Positions 1 through 13,255 of a DNA stretch of 64,000 bases are shown here, in pieces (the stretch's first letter is position 1; the number at the start of each line of letters is the position of its first letter). The notes below the pieces were generated by a model, which did no database searches, had not been told where the DNA came from, and saw only the letters and a list, made by a program, of their open reading frames with translations. The translations under genes and the position numbers were made by a program. Location: the NCBI GenBank assembly GCA_029204225.1, contig CM055098.1:53520054-53584053 (forward strand), written 5' to 3'. The stretch is from Diphasiastrum complanatum (taxonomy: Eukaryota; Streptophyta; Lycopodiopsida; Lycopodiales; Lycopodiaceae).

Positions 1-920
1 GTTCAACATGCTTATCTTCACAATGAGCTCAACATTCATGATCTGAAATCCAAATGATAGAAGGAAATGCAATTGTAGTTTTCAGATTCAATTTCTTTAG
101 ATTTAGCATTTTCTTTGATTATATTTTCTTGAGATGTTTTTTGTTGGTTTTGCAGATTTGTATCCATCATTCAATCAGTTCAATCGATTGCAGGAATAAT
201 TGATGTCGTACATTCGGATATCGGTATTTTACAATATAAAGGTCGTTCTCCAAAATCACTTTTAGAGTCAGGAGTTTTTTTTTTTATGATCACACCTATT
301 TTCCTGATAAAAATGGTTTAGTTGGTAGATTAGAGCCATATTTTCTACCAGATTTTTCGAGTGAGGATTGGATTTCTCCTGATGCAAGCAATTTCAGAAA
401 GTTTTCGATCTAGGATATATATTGATATTCAGAGCATATTAAAATGTAGCACTGGATCAAAGAATAATAGATTAAGTTGGTATCTACCTTTTACTATTTT
501 TGTTGATTTTTTTTCCAAATGCAATGTTCGGAGAACGAAAACAACGTTTATTTGTAAGGACTTGAGTGCTGATATAATCGATGAGTTGTTGGATGATGGT
601 TGGGATACAAAACAAAATCAGCAAATTGAGTGCAGAGTATGTTACTCATACCATGACATTTAGATATCACATCAAAAAACAAAATGCTCACTTTGTTGCT
701 GTATTATAGAAGATGGATAAAATGCAAAAATGTTTGGAAGCCACTTGATCAAGATTTTGGTATAAACCCTCAAGAGCAACTTCAGATAACAATGAAAAGA
801 AATGACAACATTCTTGCAATGGTTGAGGTCGAGGAAGATGATTCAATATGGCTAGTTCCTCCATGGCCTCAGATGACAAACTTATGGATTTTTTTAATGT
901 TGAATTCACACGTGTGGGAC
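1..920 (+). pseudogene. Remnant of element gene 2 (copy D), opposite orientation
   Basis: In broken frames the plus strand encodes a protein clearly related to the minus-strand gene at 26013-27257. Shared blocks include VQHAYLHNELNIHD (versus VQHVYMHSEIKVHD), the run around GIIDVVHSDIGILQYKGRSPK at about 195-260, VDFFSKCNVRRTKTTFICKDLS near 505-570 and LLDDGWDTK near 590-610. Stops and frame changes occur throughout, and a likely intron lies between about 56 and 155. The piece starts inside the gene at the window edge, so the 5' end and any terminal repeat lie outside. The function of the family is unknown. I infer a fourth, old copy of the multi-gene element described at 16.9-35.6 kb, inserted in the other direction. 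Confidence 0.7.
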
Positions 921-1167
921 GCCCTACAATGACTTGACACACCAATCACCCCACCCACCCGACACCATAGTTACCATTGTTTCCTTCACATCAGTCACCA
1001 TCTGCATAATCACTATGTTCATGTTTTTTCATCAGTGATATCCATTTGTTAAATCCACCTGTTACTGTGACTTTCTATTTTTGTTGTTTATATTTTTTCA
1101 TCCACACTGATCAATTTTTTATTTACTTCTTTTTTCTTGCCGAGTTTGTCAGATTAACTTCATTTCA
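921..1167. other. AT-rich spacer, nothing recognised
   Basis: Pyrimidine-rich, stop-rich sequence ending in a possible splice acceptor (ttcatttcag) just before 1169. No coding or repeat signal was found. Confidence 0.4.
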
Positions 1168-1836
1168 GATGTTTCCTGATGAGTCAGTTCAACAATACAC
1201 ATGACAATTGTGCTATATGGTGAAAGATAATGATCTACTGAGCCTAGAGACCATAATGAAGAACTACTATATCGGACTATTCGACAAGATCAAGTCTGGT
1301 ATGAAGAAGTTTGCATTCTACAGTTCACTGCCATAGATCTATCAAGATGCAGTCATTGCAATTCAAGTTCAGGATGTCCTCAAGCTCAAGCTCGCAAGGC
1401 AAAGTTTCTTGAAAAGGATGAATGTACATACTGCTTTGAGGACCATTTAAGTACAAGATGTCCAATCAAGTATCCACGCTTATTACAAAGACAAAATGTA
1501 GAGCAACAAGTTCAACAGCAAGATCCGGTGGTTCAAAGATCACAAATAAAATCAAGCCGACAAGGATTTCACCAAGTGGATGGATGTCAAAGTGATCCAT
1601 CTGAATCACAACTTTCTCCAATGAAAGGTGGCCAAGTGAAAGTCCTGGTCATATCATCTTGCATGTCACCAAGCTCACAAGAAGACCATAGTAGACTACC
1701 GGTTTACTTTGTGGAAGATCCTAAGGGACGTCCATTACCTATGTATGCTTATCAACTCCGAGGAGATGGTATACTACACACGGTACGATGCTTTGGATGT
1801 GGAGGAAGACATCGCCGAGCCGAATGCCCACATTAA
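1168..1836 (+). pseudogene. Gag-like fragment with two CCHC-type knuckles
   Basis: The first part reads, with stops, like a retroelement capsid segment (LETIMKNYYIGLFDKIKSG). After a frame change there are two knuckle motifs with spacing CX2CX3HX4C: CTYCFEDHLSTRC near 1429-1467 and CFGCGGRHRRAEC near 1792-1830. Canonical retroviral knuckles are CX2CX4HX4C, so both are one residue short. A glutamine-rich linker lies between them. No pol follows. A retroelement gag remnant is the best guess; a host zinc-knuckle gene fragment is the alternative. Confidence 0.4.
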
Positions 1837-2383
1837 GGTGATTCGTCAACATTCGAACCTATGTGTGGACAATCTGGAGTTAACTATCCATGCTTGGATT
1901 GTGTCACAAATAGCCAATAGGCATTTGGCATATGTAGATCAACATGCACCTGTGTTGTCTAGTCCACACACGGACTTCATGTGCTATAAGCGAAAAATCT
2001 TAGTGCCACCTGAGTATGAAACAAGTGAGGAAGTCAATTTAACAAAAGTTCCAAAGTACGCAGATGCACCCATGGGCAAACCGACAAGAACATCACAGAA
2101 GACAGAGCTGGTAGAATATATCAAGCCAATGGTAACTGAGAAAGTCAAGAAATTGGCAACCGATGAAGTCCAAAGGATTTTACCAAGTCTCTTGGCAAAA
2201 TCATTGCACAGATTTCTTGTTGATGAATTACAAAGGGAGCCTGTGTCGATAGAGCAACGTACAGGCAACTCATCACAAGGTCTTAGGTGTTTCAAATCAG
2301 AGCATGCACATAAGCAATCACACAGGAGAAGAGAAGAGAGAGAACACCATGGCTTGTATTTTATAGAAAGCACAATACAATGA
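1709..2383 (+). other. Long open frame, unrecognised
   Basis: An open frame of 224 codons overlaps the end of the gag-like fragment in another frame and continues about 550 bases beyond it. The distal part (about 1980-2250) has a coding-like composition rich in K, E and V (blocks TEKVKKLATDEVQRILPSLL) and could be the continuation of the same retroelement after a frameshift near 1800. I do not recognise a domain. A chance open frame remains possible. Confidence 0.25.
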
Positions 2384-2581
2384 GAGTGAGTACATGAGAG
2401 AGAGATAGAGAGGAATTTGTGTCCCATCACATCTAACCAGTTCAAAATAACCAGTTTCACATTGTAAGGACTCACAAAATAGCTTGAGGTACATTAGGCC
2501 TATTTTCCTAAATAGTAGCATTTGGCACGTAGGCCCTTTACTAGTGAATAACCAAAGATGGATATTACTGATATTCTAACA
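2290..2581 (-). repeat. Putative 3' LTR fragment of a minus-strand Copia element
   Basis: Read on minus, a purine tract (aagagaggg) is followed at 2581 by TGTTAGAATATC, the usual polypurine-tract/LTR arrangement. Downstream on minus are a TATA-like string (ctataaaatac, near 2360) and CT-rich transcribed leader-like sequence. The far boundary and the partner LTR were not found, so the extent is approximate. Confidence 0.35.
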
Positions 2582-2829
2582 CCCTCTCTTAATGACAACT
2601 TTGGTTGAGCATTAATATTATCATGTCTATTGTTAATGCACAAAATCTCTACATTACTATTACATGATTTTATCCCTCATCATCTTGTGTATATCAAGAT
2701 CATTTCATTTCTCATGATTACATACAACGACTACAATCATTTGTCCTACCATGTAAAATCTATCTTGCTATCATATACATCCAAGATGCTTCCAAGTGTA
2801 CATTAGAGACATGTTATTTCAGTAAGCAA

Positions 2830-3647
2830 TTAGAAAGGTATGTCTTTCTCAAATTGAGCAAACAAATCAGTTTCCTGACTTGATGAAGATTGCCCTTTCA
2901 CACTATCATCATAGGCCTTTTTCCAGTATTTATTAACAACATGACCAAATTTGTGACAATAAGTACATTTTTCCTTGTTCTTAGCTTTAGCTCGATCATC
3001 TATATTTGTTGATTTACTTTTGAATTGGTGCTTACTCTTATCCTTAGTAAATAAAGCAGCTTCAACAAGAACAATATCTTTAGATTTACCTCTTCTTAGC
3101 TCCTCTTGGATGAGTGATGCCGACACACTTGTTACACTTAATCCAGATACTAGACTTGAAACAATGGAAGTGTAATAGTCATATGAAGGAGGTAAGCTAC
3201 CAAGAATAGTCATTATCACTTCATCAACATTCGTCTCAATTCCAATAGCAGCTAACTGATCAAGAAGAGCTTGTACTGAAGAAAGATGATCTGCACTGAG
3301 TAAATTACCTTCATTCATCTTTAATTGCATCAATTTCCTCTTCACGTACAGTTTGTTAGCCATAATAAATCAACTAATGCTCCCCACATGGCTTTAGAAG
3401 TTGTAAATTTACTAATTTGAAGAAGTAAACTATCTGATAAGCTCAACTGAATTAGTGCTCTAGCTTTATTATCTTTTTTCATCCAAACTTTAGCAGCTTC
3501 ACCTTCACTGGGTTCAATTTCGCCAATAACAATTGACCATAGATCCTTTTCCACAAGAATAGCCTGCATTTTCAATTTCCATATCAGAAAATTCTCTCCA
3601 TTCAATTTTTTGAAAGACATTGTATCTCTTAGCATATGATCAGCCAT
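2830..3647 (-). pseudogene. Copia-type gag (UBN2) with frameshift
   Basis: Two overlapping minus-strand frames (3647-3342 and 3363-2830) together give a Copia gag: an N-terminal block with the FKKLNGENFLIWKLKMQAIL signature, the region around ALIQLSLSDSLLLQI, then KLYVKRKLMQLKMNEG. A zinc knuckle at about 2930-2975 reads CTYCHKFGHVVNKY, in which the last cysteine is replaced by tyrosine. A frameshift lies at about 3342-3363. No protease, integrase or reverse transcriptase follows before the putative LTR at 2581, so this is a gag-only or deleted element. Confidence 0.8.
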
Positions 3648-3650
3648 TTT

Positions 3651-5760
3651 ACTTAGCTAAATAATCAGTATTTACGCGTAACCGAGGGAGAGGGCATAAG
3701 ACGTCACCTCGACTAGAAACACTAGTTATTTAGATAGTAAAATCTATCTCTGAAAATTGTCGAGAAAAATTGAAATGCCAATAGAGACTATTACGACAAT
3801 TGTGCACAACTATAAATACATGTAATTCATCAATGTTTTAAGTTGGTTGAAAAGAAGTTGATATTGTAGCAGATTATTCAGTGAGTTAGGATCACGATCC
3901 ATTATAGATTGGAATATATAGAGATGCAGTAGTGACTACCTTTATAGAATTTAAGTCTAAATTAGATTTTTTTCTAATAAAAGCAGTGTACATTGCCTAG
4001 TTCCAATTATATTTTTGTTTCTTTATGATCTATATTCCGAGCAAATGTATGATCTTTCTCGAAGTCTAATTTAGCTTTAAAATTTGCAATTTCATAATAT
4101 TATTTCATAGCAATTTTAGATTAGGTAGATGTGTTGTTTGAGAGATTGTGCATTTATAATTTTCCAGTAGAGTTGCCACAAAAAATGTACTTAAGCTAGT
4201 TTTGAGATTTATTAATGCAATATCTTGTTAGAGTTATGCAACTGCTTGTGAGCTTCCAAATTGCCAATCCTTTTATTTGAATTGAGGCCAACAATGGAGG
4301 TAGACTCCCCTTGTATCTTAACAATTAGCTCAGATGATTTGAAGACTGCCCACCATTGTTGGCTTTTTCAAAAATTATAAAGCCCTCTTTCCACATGAAG
4401 TTTTGCTAGGGCAACTTGGGCAAACAAGGGCCATGACTATTTGGGCAAGGTATTATGGTTTGGGCCGGGCAATCTAAGAATTTCTAGAACTTTGATTGGG
4501 CTTTATGCATGGTAAAGACATGTTCTAGGGACTCTACCTTGTACATTCAATCATGTCACGTTTTCTAAATTAACCTTTGAAAAGCACCCAAGTGGCAAGT
4601 ATCCAATGGGAGAGCAAAACTTAAAGTTGTCAATTGGGCATAAAGTACCCATTGCCATTAAGCCCCAACTCTAGCCCCCTACATGTGGCCAACTTGTGTG
4701 TGTGTGTGTGTGTGTGTGTTTTGTGTGTGAAGTGGGGTCCTCTTATCTAAGGAGCATGAGCATGGTTTGCCCCCGGGGCATCCTCAACCAAATGTTAAAA
4801 GAATAAAAATAAAAAAATGGCTGCTTGAGCGCCACGTGTCCGGGCAGCCAAAAGATTATCGCATATGCATTTTGATGGGATTTTTGCAAAGACATATCTA
4901 GTCACGCATATCTCTATGCGTCTGTGAGTGCCCGGCGCAACCAGGGTCCACGCGCTGGACCCGCCCTGCCCGGCACCCAGCCCATCCTTGAGTTTTTTGA
5001 GCCTGGTTACTAGATGTGCACTGAGAACTCTAGCCACTTCCTGAGTGTGCAAAAAAGCGCATCTGGGCTATGCTGCCACAGCTAGGGACTGGCTCACCAA
5101 AGCCAGTTTCCAACACCAATTCCTAGATGCACAGCCAGGATTGGCTTCATTCATGTGGCGAGAGAAAGAGAGAGACAGAGTGTGTGTGTGTGTGTGTTTG
5201 TTTTAGAACCATGTGAAAGATTTGAAGAGTTCTTCTTGGATAGAAAGATTAAAGAGTTCAAAATAGGCATTTCACAAAATGTTAAATATTATCAACAAAA
5301 CACCACACAAAAAAAAAAGTTGAAAATAGGCATTTCCCCTAATTTAGCCTTTTAGAAGTCATATCTAAACACTGGGTTTCCTCAAGTACTTAGCAATCCT
5401 CACAGAAAAACACCAAAGAGCTGAAAATGGCCATTAACAAATGTCATGTCTCAAAAGCATTATTGAACATTTTAGAACTCAATCTGACAGAGTGTATTTC
5501 CTCAAGTAGTGAGAGTAGAATTTGTTACAAGATAATAACGTGAAACAGTTGCTTCCTTCTGGCAAAGGAGAAGATTGAATTTGAAAGCTATCATACATTT
5601 GCTGCTGAGCAGCATGCTATTGATTGATATTGTTAAAGGTTGTCTGGAATATCATGACATTTCAAAGAAATGCTGTCATTTTGTTTACGTGGAATATAGC
5701 CCTTTGCAGCTGGTATACAAACTGTTATTATAGCCTTGATGCTTACAAGGCAGGGGCAAT
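3651..5760. other. Intergenic, no gene seen
   Basis: AT-rich in its first half. The 3650-3960 stretch may be 5' leader or LTR of the Copia gag next to it, but no LTR match was found. Contains TG microsatellites near 4694 and 5180. The sequence just left of 5761 should hold the 3' UTR of the SMXL gene. Confidence 0.5.
4694..4719. repeat. (TG)n microsatellite
   Basis: About 13 uninterrupted TG units; a shorter (TG)n follows near 5180-5198. Confidence 0.95.
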
Positions 5761-8700
5761 TTAAACGCCTGCTGACCCAATTGAGATGGATTTAGGCAAG
5801 CCTGAGATAGTAAAACAATCTTTTGAAAGAGCACTTTTTTCAGATACCAATTTCATCACCATGCCTGGTAACACTTTGCTGTTTTGAAATAAGTTAGAAA
5901 TGCTTGGTTTCAAAACTTCCTCTGCCCAATTTTCAAGGCCTAGTTTGTCACACAATCCCTCCCAAACAGCGGCAACCAAATGTTCAATCACTGTAATATC
6001 AATCTCCATGGAAGCCCTTGAAACTCTCACTACAGATGTAGTTCTGTTCAGCAGATCAAGGACATTGTTGGCGATTTCGTCAAAATTAAAAGACTGAAAG
6101 GTTACAACGCTGTCAAATAGATTACCGAAGTCTTTCATCAGACAATGCTGTGCACGATCTTGTACAGCATCTGAAAGATTCTGGTTAGAAGCCAGAAAGG
6201 AAGAAGCAGATACTTCCTCATCATTCACAGGAAGATTCAGATCGAGTTCTAATAGTCGTCCTGCAGGATTTTCTTTTGTCCTTTTTTTCTCTTGATCGCA
6301 TGTTGCTTCAATCCCCGTATTGGCTTTTCGTTTAGAACAGGCTACAAGTGGAGCTGATTGATTTACACCTCCTTGCGAATTTTGCTCCAAATTTGCATAA
6401 TCCACAACTGATATGTGGTTGCTATTCAAGATAAACAAACCTTTGCCGGATTCTTTTTCAAACGATACCCTCATTCCACAACCTAAAGATGTTAGTAGCC
6501 TCTCTTCAGAGAATCTAATGTTCATACTGCACGGATGCTTAGGACAATTTTCTGCACCTACACTTGCGGTCATGGCAACAATTACATTTGAGAAATTAAC
6601 TTCCCTTCCATTTGACTCTTGTAACCTGCCTTTCTCCATAGCTCTATTCAAAGCATTTCTTGTCACGTTGTCTGCCTTATCAATGTCTTCCAACAACACA
6701 ACAGAAAGAGGGTTTAACCTCACGGCTTCTGCAATTCTATCTAAAATCGTCTTGCCTCTATTTGATACTCGGATCTCGTCCGGATTGTTTTCCTGGGAAT
6801 CTCCCCAAAAAGGGAAATTTGCATCTTCTTGCTTAAAACTTATCCTAAAAAGTTTCCTTTGAGATCCGAAGACAGATTCAGCAAGAGCTTTGGCCATATT
6901 TCTTTTGCCTATACAATCTGAGCCAAGGAACAATAACCACGTATCTTTCTTTACATTGATTCCCCTTCTCTTCCCGGTGCCTGATCTGCATTGCAATACG
7001 GCTGTGGCAATTGCTTTGATAGCTTCCTTCTGCCAAGGAACTTTAGCATCCAACTTTGTTTGCAGATCCTTTACTGCATCTCCTTCGACTTGCTTCATTT
7101 CCCGGAAAGGAAAAGAGTTATGCTTAAACTTGTCAGCTATATCATTTGATGGACGGATGTCTGTAGGCAAGGATACAGGTATAGATCTAAGGCGATCTTT
7201 CCAAGGAAACATGGGCATCTCTGCCGTTCGCGTAGCGATCTTGTTATTTCTAATTGTTAGTGGTTTATAGAAAGCATTACGTCCTCCAAGCAGAATGGTG
7301 CTAGCACTATCAGCACTACCTTTAGCTTGTTCCACCGATCTGCCCAGAGCTAAATCTGTCTGAACGGTCAACTCGGACTCCTGCTGATCAAGCTTTTCCG
7401 CTGAATAGCTGTAACTCAAATCTTCCTTTTGAGAGATGCTTCGTTCAGAATCTCGCAGACAAACTGCTGAGGTTGCAAGAGATCCAGCACGGCCCATCTC
7501 ACTTATGTTCAGTTCACCTGCACTGCCAATAAGAACTTCGGATGTGGGCTGGGGTTGCAAAGAGAGCCATGTCGGCTTTGTGGCTATGGAAAGCTTATGG
7601 CATCCTCTTCCCAATTCCGAACTAGCTCCAGACACATCTAGAGAAGTACATCTCGGGCTCTCCGGATGCAATCTCTCATCGAAAAATTTCCCGCCAGGAT
7701 TTTTGCTTGATGAAGAAGCCGATTCATGAAGTAGGATTGGAGTTGCTTGCATAGAATTGTGGAACTCCTTATGCTGGGTATGGCATATACTGTTCCACTT
7801 ACCCCTCAAGTTCCTCAACTTCTGTGCCAATGAAGACGACTGTCTATCCAACTGTTTTTGAATATAACACTTCGTTCGTTAGTTTCATGAGGAGGCACAA
7901 GAATAAAAAGTTTGATGGCTCTAGAAAGAACAATGCAAAATTTTCTGGGATTGTTGCTGCAAAATGGCGAGTTGTTGAGTTTCAAGGGGAGACATATGAT
8001 CAGTATGGCAGAATCTATTTCCGAAAGCAATCTAAAAAAAGTCTAGACTCTAAAATAAGATCCCAAGAGTCACCTTATCGGACATTGCCTCCTTTGGATG
8101 GTGAATATCAAACTTCGACTGCAGCCAAGTTGATAGAATTGCAGGCTCAGCATACAAAGGCTTTTCGCCGAATATATCCACTGGTGAAGAGGAGGAATGG
8201 ACAGATTCCGGGTTGGATGTTAGCTCTTGTTCTTGCAACAAAGTGCACTCGTTTTCAAAATTGGATATGCACTCAGGGCAGCACCTCAAATCATCTGGAC
8301 AGTCGTCCAACAATCTAAGTAAATTGATGGGCGATTTTGCTTGGGACCAACCACCACGCAAGGAAACTTCAGATGCTTCAGCCTTATCAGCTGGATGCTC
8401 GAATCTGCAGCAGTCGAACAACACAAGCTTAGAATTTATTTTCCTTAAAATCTGTCACTCCATTTTGCTACTTCGCTTGATTTTTCTGAAATTTTTGTTT
8501 CTAGTTACGTATAATGTTTCCTGGAATCTACCATTGATCGCACACAGTTTACAGTTTATCACTGACAAAATCGAAAAAATGGCATTATCGCCTTGTATCA
8601 TACACGTGCAGCACGTGCATGACGCTACCTTCAGATTGATGAGGAGCAACAACGGATAGTGACTATAAAACTTTCACGAAGGCATGCGGCTAGCTACTGT

Positions 8701-10400
8701 TTCACTCTTTCATATATGAAGCAAATAACCTTTATCAGCAGTTATTACGATGCCTAACTTGATGGACGATAAACAACCTGAACTCAAAATTCACAAGAAG
8801 TAATTTGTGGTTGCAGGCGAAATTTTCGATATCAGATCAAACAGGAACGGAGAGAAATGATCACTAGGAATTAGCTGTCCGTCAGAGAAAATACCGAAAG
8901 AGTTACAATGGAAGGTACAAGCTGCAACGGAGAATGGAGTATTTGCAAATCAAGAAATCAGCTCTGGATGTTATCTCTAGGACGAAAGGTTAAATGTCTT
9001 TTGATTATAATTTTACCAACGCTCGAATAGGTGAATGTGGGTGGCAGGTGCAGAAGAAGTTGACTTCAGAAATTGAGAAACAGGACGAAATCCAACCTTG
9101 GAAGCATTCTTACGTTGGATCCAAGAGAGATCCGCACAGGCTGAAATCCCCACTCAATTTCCAGTGAAGGATTCCGTCCTTGACAACGCAAATAGGTCTG
9201 GCTTGTTGCCGTGCCCATGAACCACAAGCGTCCACGGCCTCCGTAGTGCAATAGAAGCCGTTCCAGTTCGTCAGCTGCCTGCTGTGCCAAACTGTTGGCA
9301 ACTCCCATAGCCATCCGATCCACAAGCCACTGCACGTCACCTAGAAACACGATGACTCCTGAGGATAGGTTCTGATCCACCACCCTTCTAAGATGCAGGA
9401 ACTCCTGTTCCATTTCCTCCTTGCTTTGATAACTGGTAGAGAGCTGCGGAGAGACAAGCTTGACTCCCTTGAGTTTGGCATCAATATCACCTCTCTCCAA
9501 GTGCTCAAGCAGCTCTTTAACAACTGCATTGGTGGCCATCTCTGGTTCACCGACTATGAGAGGATTTCTCTTATGCTGTCTCGTGAGAACCTCAACAACG
9601 TCCCTCACCGCTTGTTCTCTGGAACCTCCAAGCTCAACCTCTGAAGCTCTTCCAAGCAAGTTTGATGCTATGGAGCTTCTATGCTGCTCACTTTGAAATA
9701 CAGGTAGAAGAAAAGTAGTACAATCTCTAGCCTGGCTTATCCCTATACTTGATAATCCTCCTATATCCGAATTGTGAAAAGCACCTGCATGTTTTGCCAA
9801 GCTGCCAACACCTCCTAGCTTCAAACCAATTGGCTCCGCGTAGCTGAATTTCAGATGTGACAAATCTACATTTGCTGAGGAATGCATGGAGGACGATCCT
9901 ATTGCTTCCTCGAGACTATTCTTCACGTAAGTACTGGAAAAACCAGCCTCACGCATCACTCTACTTACACTTGGATCATCAAGGATCGATATGATCAGCT
10001 GCTCCATTTCCACCTTCACTGCTAAAAGAGGCACCTGCTGCTGTTCCGGACACCCCCTTCGCTGATGTGCCTGCGCCCGTTTTAGCGCGGCAACGAGAGC
10101 GTTTGAGAAAGAAGGCTGAGGAGCAGCCACATGTGACGCTTGCACCGTGGGCAGGCGCTCCAGAGCTACATTGAAGCAGAGCTCCAGAGCTCGGCACTGC
10201 AGTGGATGCGGCATATGGCGGTGAGATTGAAGGCATGCCTGCCGTAGCATACTTCCACTGATCGTCAAAAGAGATGAGGCAACATGCAGTGGGGTAATCT
10301 GAGCATGGCCACGCCTCTGAGCATCCGAAACAGCATGCTTCAGCACACTTGCTGCCTCTGCTGTCAACGTCTGCTGAGCAATCGCCACTGAAGCTCGCAT
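5761..10400 (-). CDS. SMXL: SMXL/D53-type repressor (Clp-like), three exons
   Basis: Predicted exons on minus are 10400-9114, 8427-8074 and 7851-5761, all phase 0, about 1243 residues. Donors AAC|GTAAGA and AAG|GTGACT and the acceptor AACAG| are canonical; the exon 2 acceptor (TCTAAG|) is less certain. The start is the ATG of MRASVAIAQQTLT, the usual SMXL start. Visible parts: double Clp-N repeat (about residues 1-175), a degenerate first ATPase region (KRNPLIVGEP), a Walker A-like LFLGSDCIGKRNM (about 852-867), an RGKTILDRIAEAV block (about 912) with VVLLEDIDKAD, and the EAR motif LELDLNLP (about 1083). Known of the family: nuclear co-repressors degraded through MAX2 with D14 or KAI2, and recruiting TOPLESS through EAR. 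RGKT is the degron-linked motif, so hormone-sensitive turnover is expected. At 1243 residues it is longer than typical flowering-plant members (about 1000-1130). No internal stop; it looks functional. Confidence 0.93.
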
Positions 10401-13255
10401 CGCGCCCAACAAAGCTTATAATCTTTATCCAAACCTTCCAACCTTTTCTTCCCTCAAACGTTTCTGTCAGCTTTAACACCCCTATCAACTATTTCCCACA
10501 TCGATGCAAAGAAAAACCATCTCATACTCTCAACCGATCTTCTCACCTCTTAGATTTCGATTCATGTCACCATGAAACCAAATTCTGAGCTCTTAGATTT
10601 CAATTTATGTCACCATATTCATGAATTAACCTCGAGATAACAGAAAGCATCTGTAGCTTTCTATTCACAATTGAAAGAGCTGATGCCAGAGACATGGATC
10701 AGTTACAGTACTGATCAAGTTATTATTAAGTTGTTGTATGTTACTTTTACACACCGATCAGGAGTCAGGATGCTCTGCCTGTGCATATGATCTAGTATGA
10801 GCCATAGCCATTAAAGCGTTGAAGAAAGTAAGCGAGGTCGTAGATTCAAAGTCTCTCCTTACTAATTTAATGAAACTGCTTGATGGGTTGTAAATGGCCA
10901 TGGGGAAGTGACAAAATTTAGTTACTGTATCGTCTACTTTTGAGCTTTACGGAATTTTGGCACGTCCTGTGTCGAGCGACCGCTGAGTTTCCTCGAGACG
11001 TGCCTAAGTCCCCGTCCGGGGGACCCACAAGGAGACGGGGACGGGGACCCAAAGTCCTTTCTATTTTCTATAAAGTTTCTGCAGCAGGTGGCAAGGCTGA
11101 GCACAACACACCCGGTTTTCCAGTCACCGTTAGTAGGTGAGAGCTGCTGGCATCCCAATCCCCCCTGCCCCTGCCTGGCCCTTCCACATTTCACTCCAAT
11201 GGGAAATAACACTTTATGCACATGGGCCACCTCCTTTCCAGTGTTGGGTGACCGAGTTCCTCGCGCGCTGCTACGGCTTTATGGCCATGAGGGGGGCCCC
11301 CCAGAGCTCAGAGAGCACGACTCGACGCCGCCCTTATCGAGCGTAAGTATCGCAATTCATTTTCAATTTTCTATTTGAAATGTGTGTCGACTTTTTGTTG
11401 GTTTGAGCAAGAGAGCACCACCTTTTCCAAATTTTTTAAACATGTCACTATTTAATTTGTTAAAGTTGTCGAGCATGTTATGCCACCAAGTCATGAGCTT
11501 GGTGGGCGTAAAGCCCTTTACTCTCCCATGGCCTTTAACTATAAAGCTTTGAGTAGGAGGGATTTCTACCACCAAAAGCCTACAAATTTGAACTAAGAAA
11601 GTTGCTCGAGATTCTGTGATGATGTAGTGTTTTAAAGTTGGCACCAGTGCCAGCCCGCAACCTCGCTCCCAATGCCAAAATCACCAACATTGTTCTCAGT
11701 GCCACTAGCATAAACCATTCTAGCAGTTCTAGAGAGCTCCATTTAGTGCCACCACCTAGCATTACCTAGGCAAGAATAAAGGAAGCCTTGTGAACAATAG
11801 ATTTTAAAGAGAGAAAAACCTTACCAAAATTAGACGTTACAACTTGTTTTAAGAGGATGCAAATAATGGCATCAAATCTATAGGGCAATGTAGATGTGAC
11901 TAGTGATGAGCTCCAATCAAGACTCCCCTTCTTTAAATGTTGCTGTTTTGGCATTAGTCATGTGCCCATGGCCTTGAAGGCTAGGGCAGGGTCGGTCCCA
12001 CACTTGAAATGTATCTTCTTAATAAAGTGAAATTTTCTCAAAAAAAATGATTACTTCTTGGGTTTTAAGTGTTTTATAGAAATGCCAATTGAAAGGTCAC
12101 TAGATATTTTATCCAATCACGGGAGTGAAGGTTATCTTTGTTGACACTATCAGTATAATTTTAAGACAATTTGATTCTTAGAATTAATATATATCTTCAA
12201 GACCCTATGATCTAGGCCTAGCTGTCAATACATGTGTTTCTACTTGTGGCTCTAAGTGTACCTTGCATGAATGTGAGTTTTTGAAGCACTAGGAAAATGC
12301 TCTAGTAATGACCTATTGATTGAGTTAGATGGAAATGACTTATTTATAGCTACCCAATTTGTCAATGGTGCTATGTTGGTTTCCGACGATCGCCACATAG
12401 TTGAGTTGGTTAAATCTATATGACAATCATCATGCAAATTTATGTAGCCATGTTGGATGCTTGTATGTTGGGTAGCTTGGAAGGGAGAATGTCAAACATG
12501 GGAAGCCATGTTGGTGTCCTCAACTCCCTTTGAGGTGCCTTTGTTACATCTAGTATCATAGCCAACTAGTATGTAGATGATGCTAGCCTTTCATCGGGAC
12601 CCTTGGATAAGAGATATGGACATAAAAAGTTCCAAGTGTGTTGCGCTACTGGAAAATTGTAAGCATGCGTAGACTCAATACCAAATAACAATTAGACCTC
12701 CGCAAGGTGTCTTCCTGGAGGCCATTGCAACAATTTGTTGCCTAAAAGGGTGTAAACACAAATGGCACTCATTTTGGTGAGGGGTTATAAGATCACATGT
12801 ATAGAGGCTCAAGAGACAATATGCTACTTACTCACGTGTAAGCAAAGTCAAACCTTAACAATGCATATTGGCTATTAATATTCCAACTATCTGTAATAAG
12901 GAGTTATAAGTCAGTGTGTTGCCAATGATCCCCAAAGATCAAACCTACAATAGCAATTTAAAGGAGACAGTGGAGCCAAACCACTTCTTGCAGAAGATAA
13001 AGCCTATGGTAATCTATGCATGATGACGTGCAATCCCCATGCAGTCTTCTCTCACTCTATAACCAAGGTAGAGTCTCTTCACATGCATGCAATTATCACA
13101 TACCATGTGCAGCTTCACATGTCACTATAGGAGTGTTTGGATCCTCAAAAGGTTATTAATATTTACAAAATTGACCTTGAATGGAATTTTCAGGCAAAAT
13201 TCATAATCTTGACAGTAGGGGGCTTAATATCCATGTCAACGATTATTCCAAATCC
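10401..13255. other. Intergenic; SMXL upstream region, otherwise nothing clear
   Basis: The first several hundred bases are the SMXL 5' UTR and promoter on minus; I cannot place a TATA box with confidence. The 10960-11340 part is unusually GC-rich with runs of C and G (gtccgggggacccac) and short open frames on both strands that resemble nothing I know. The 11360-13250 part is AT-rich with degenerate frames only. Confidence 0.45.

Noticed and set aside
6413-7270. Long plus-strand frames inside the SMXL gene
   Set aside because: Antisense shadows of SMXL exon 3; no domain and no plausible start context.
10934-11346. GC-rich overlapping frames on both strands
   Set aside because: No recognisable domain and strand-symmetric openness expected from low stop frequency in GC-rich DNA.
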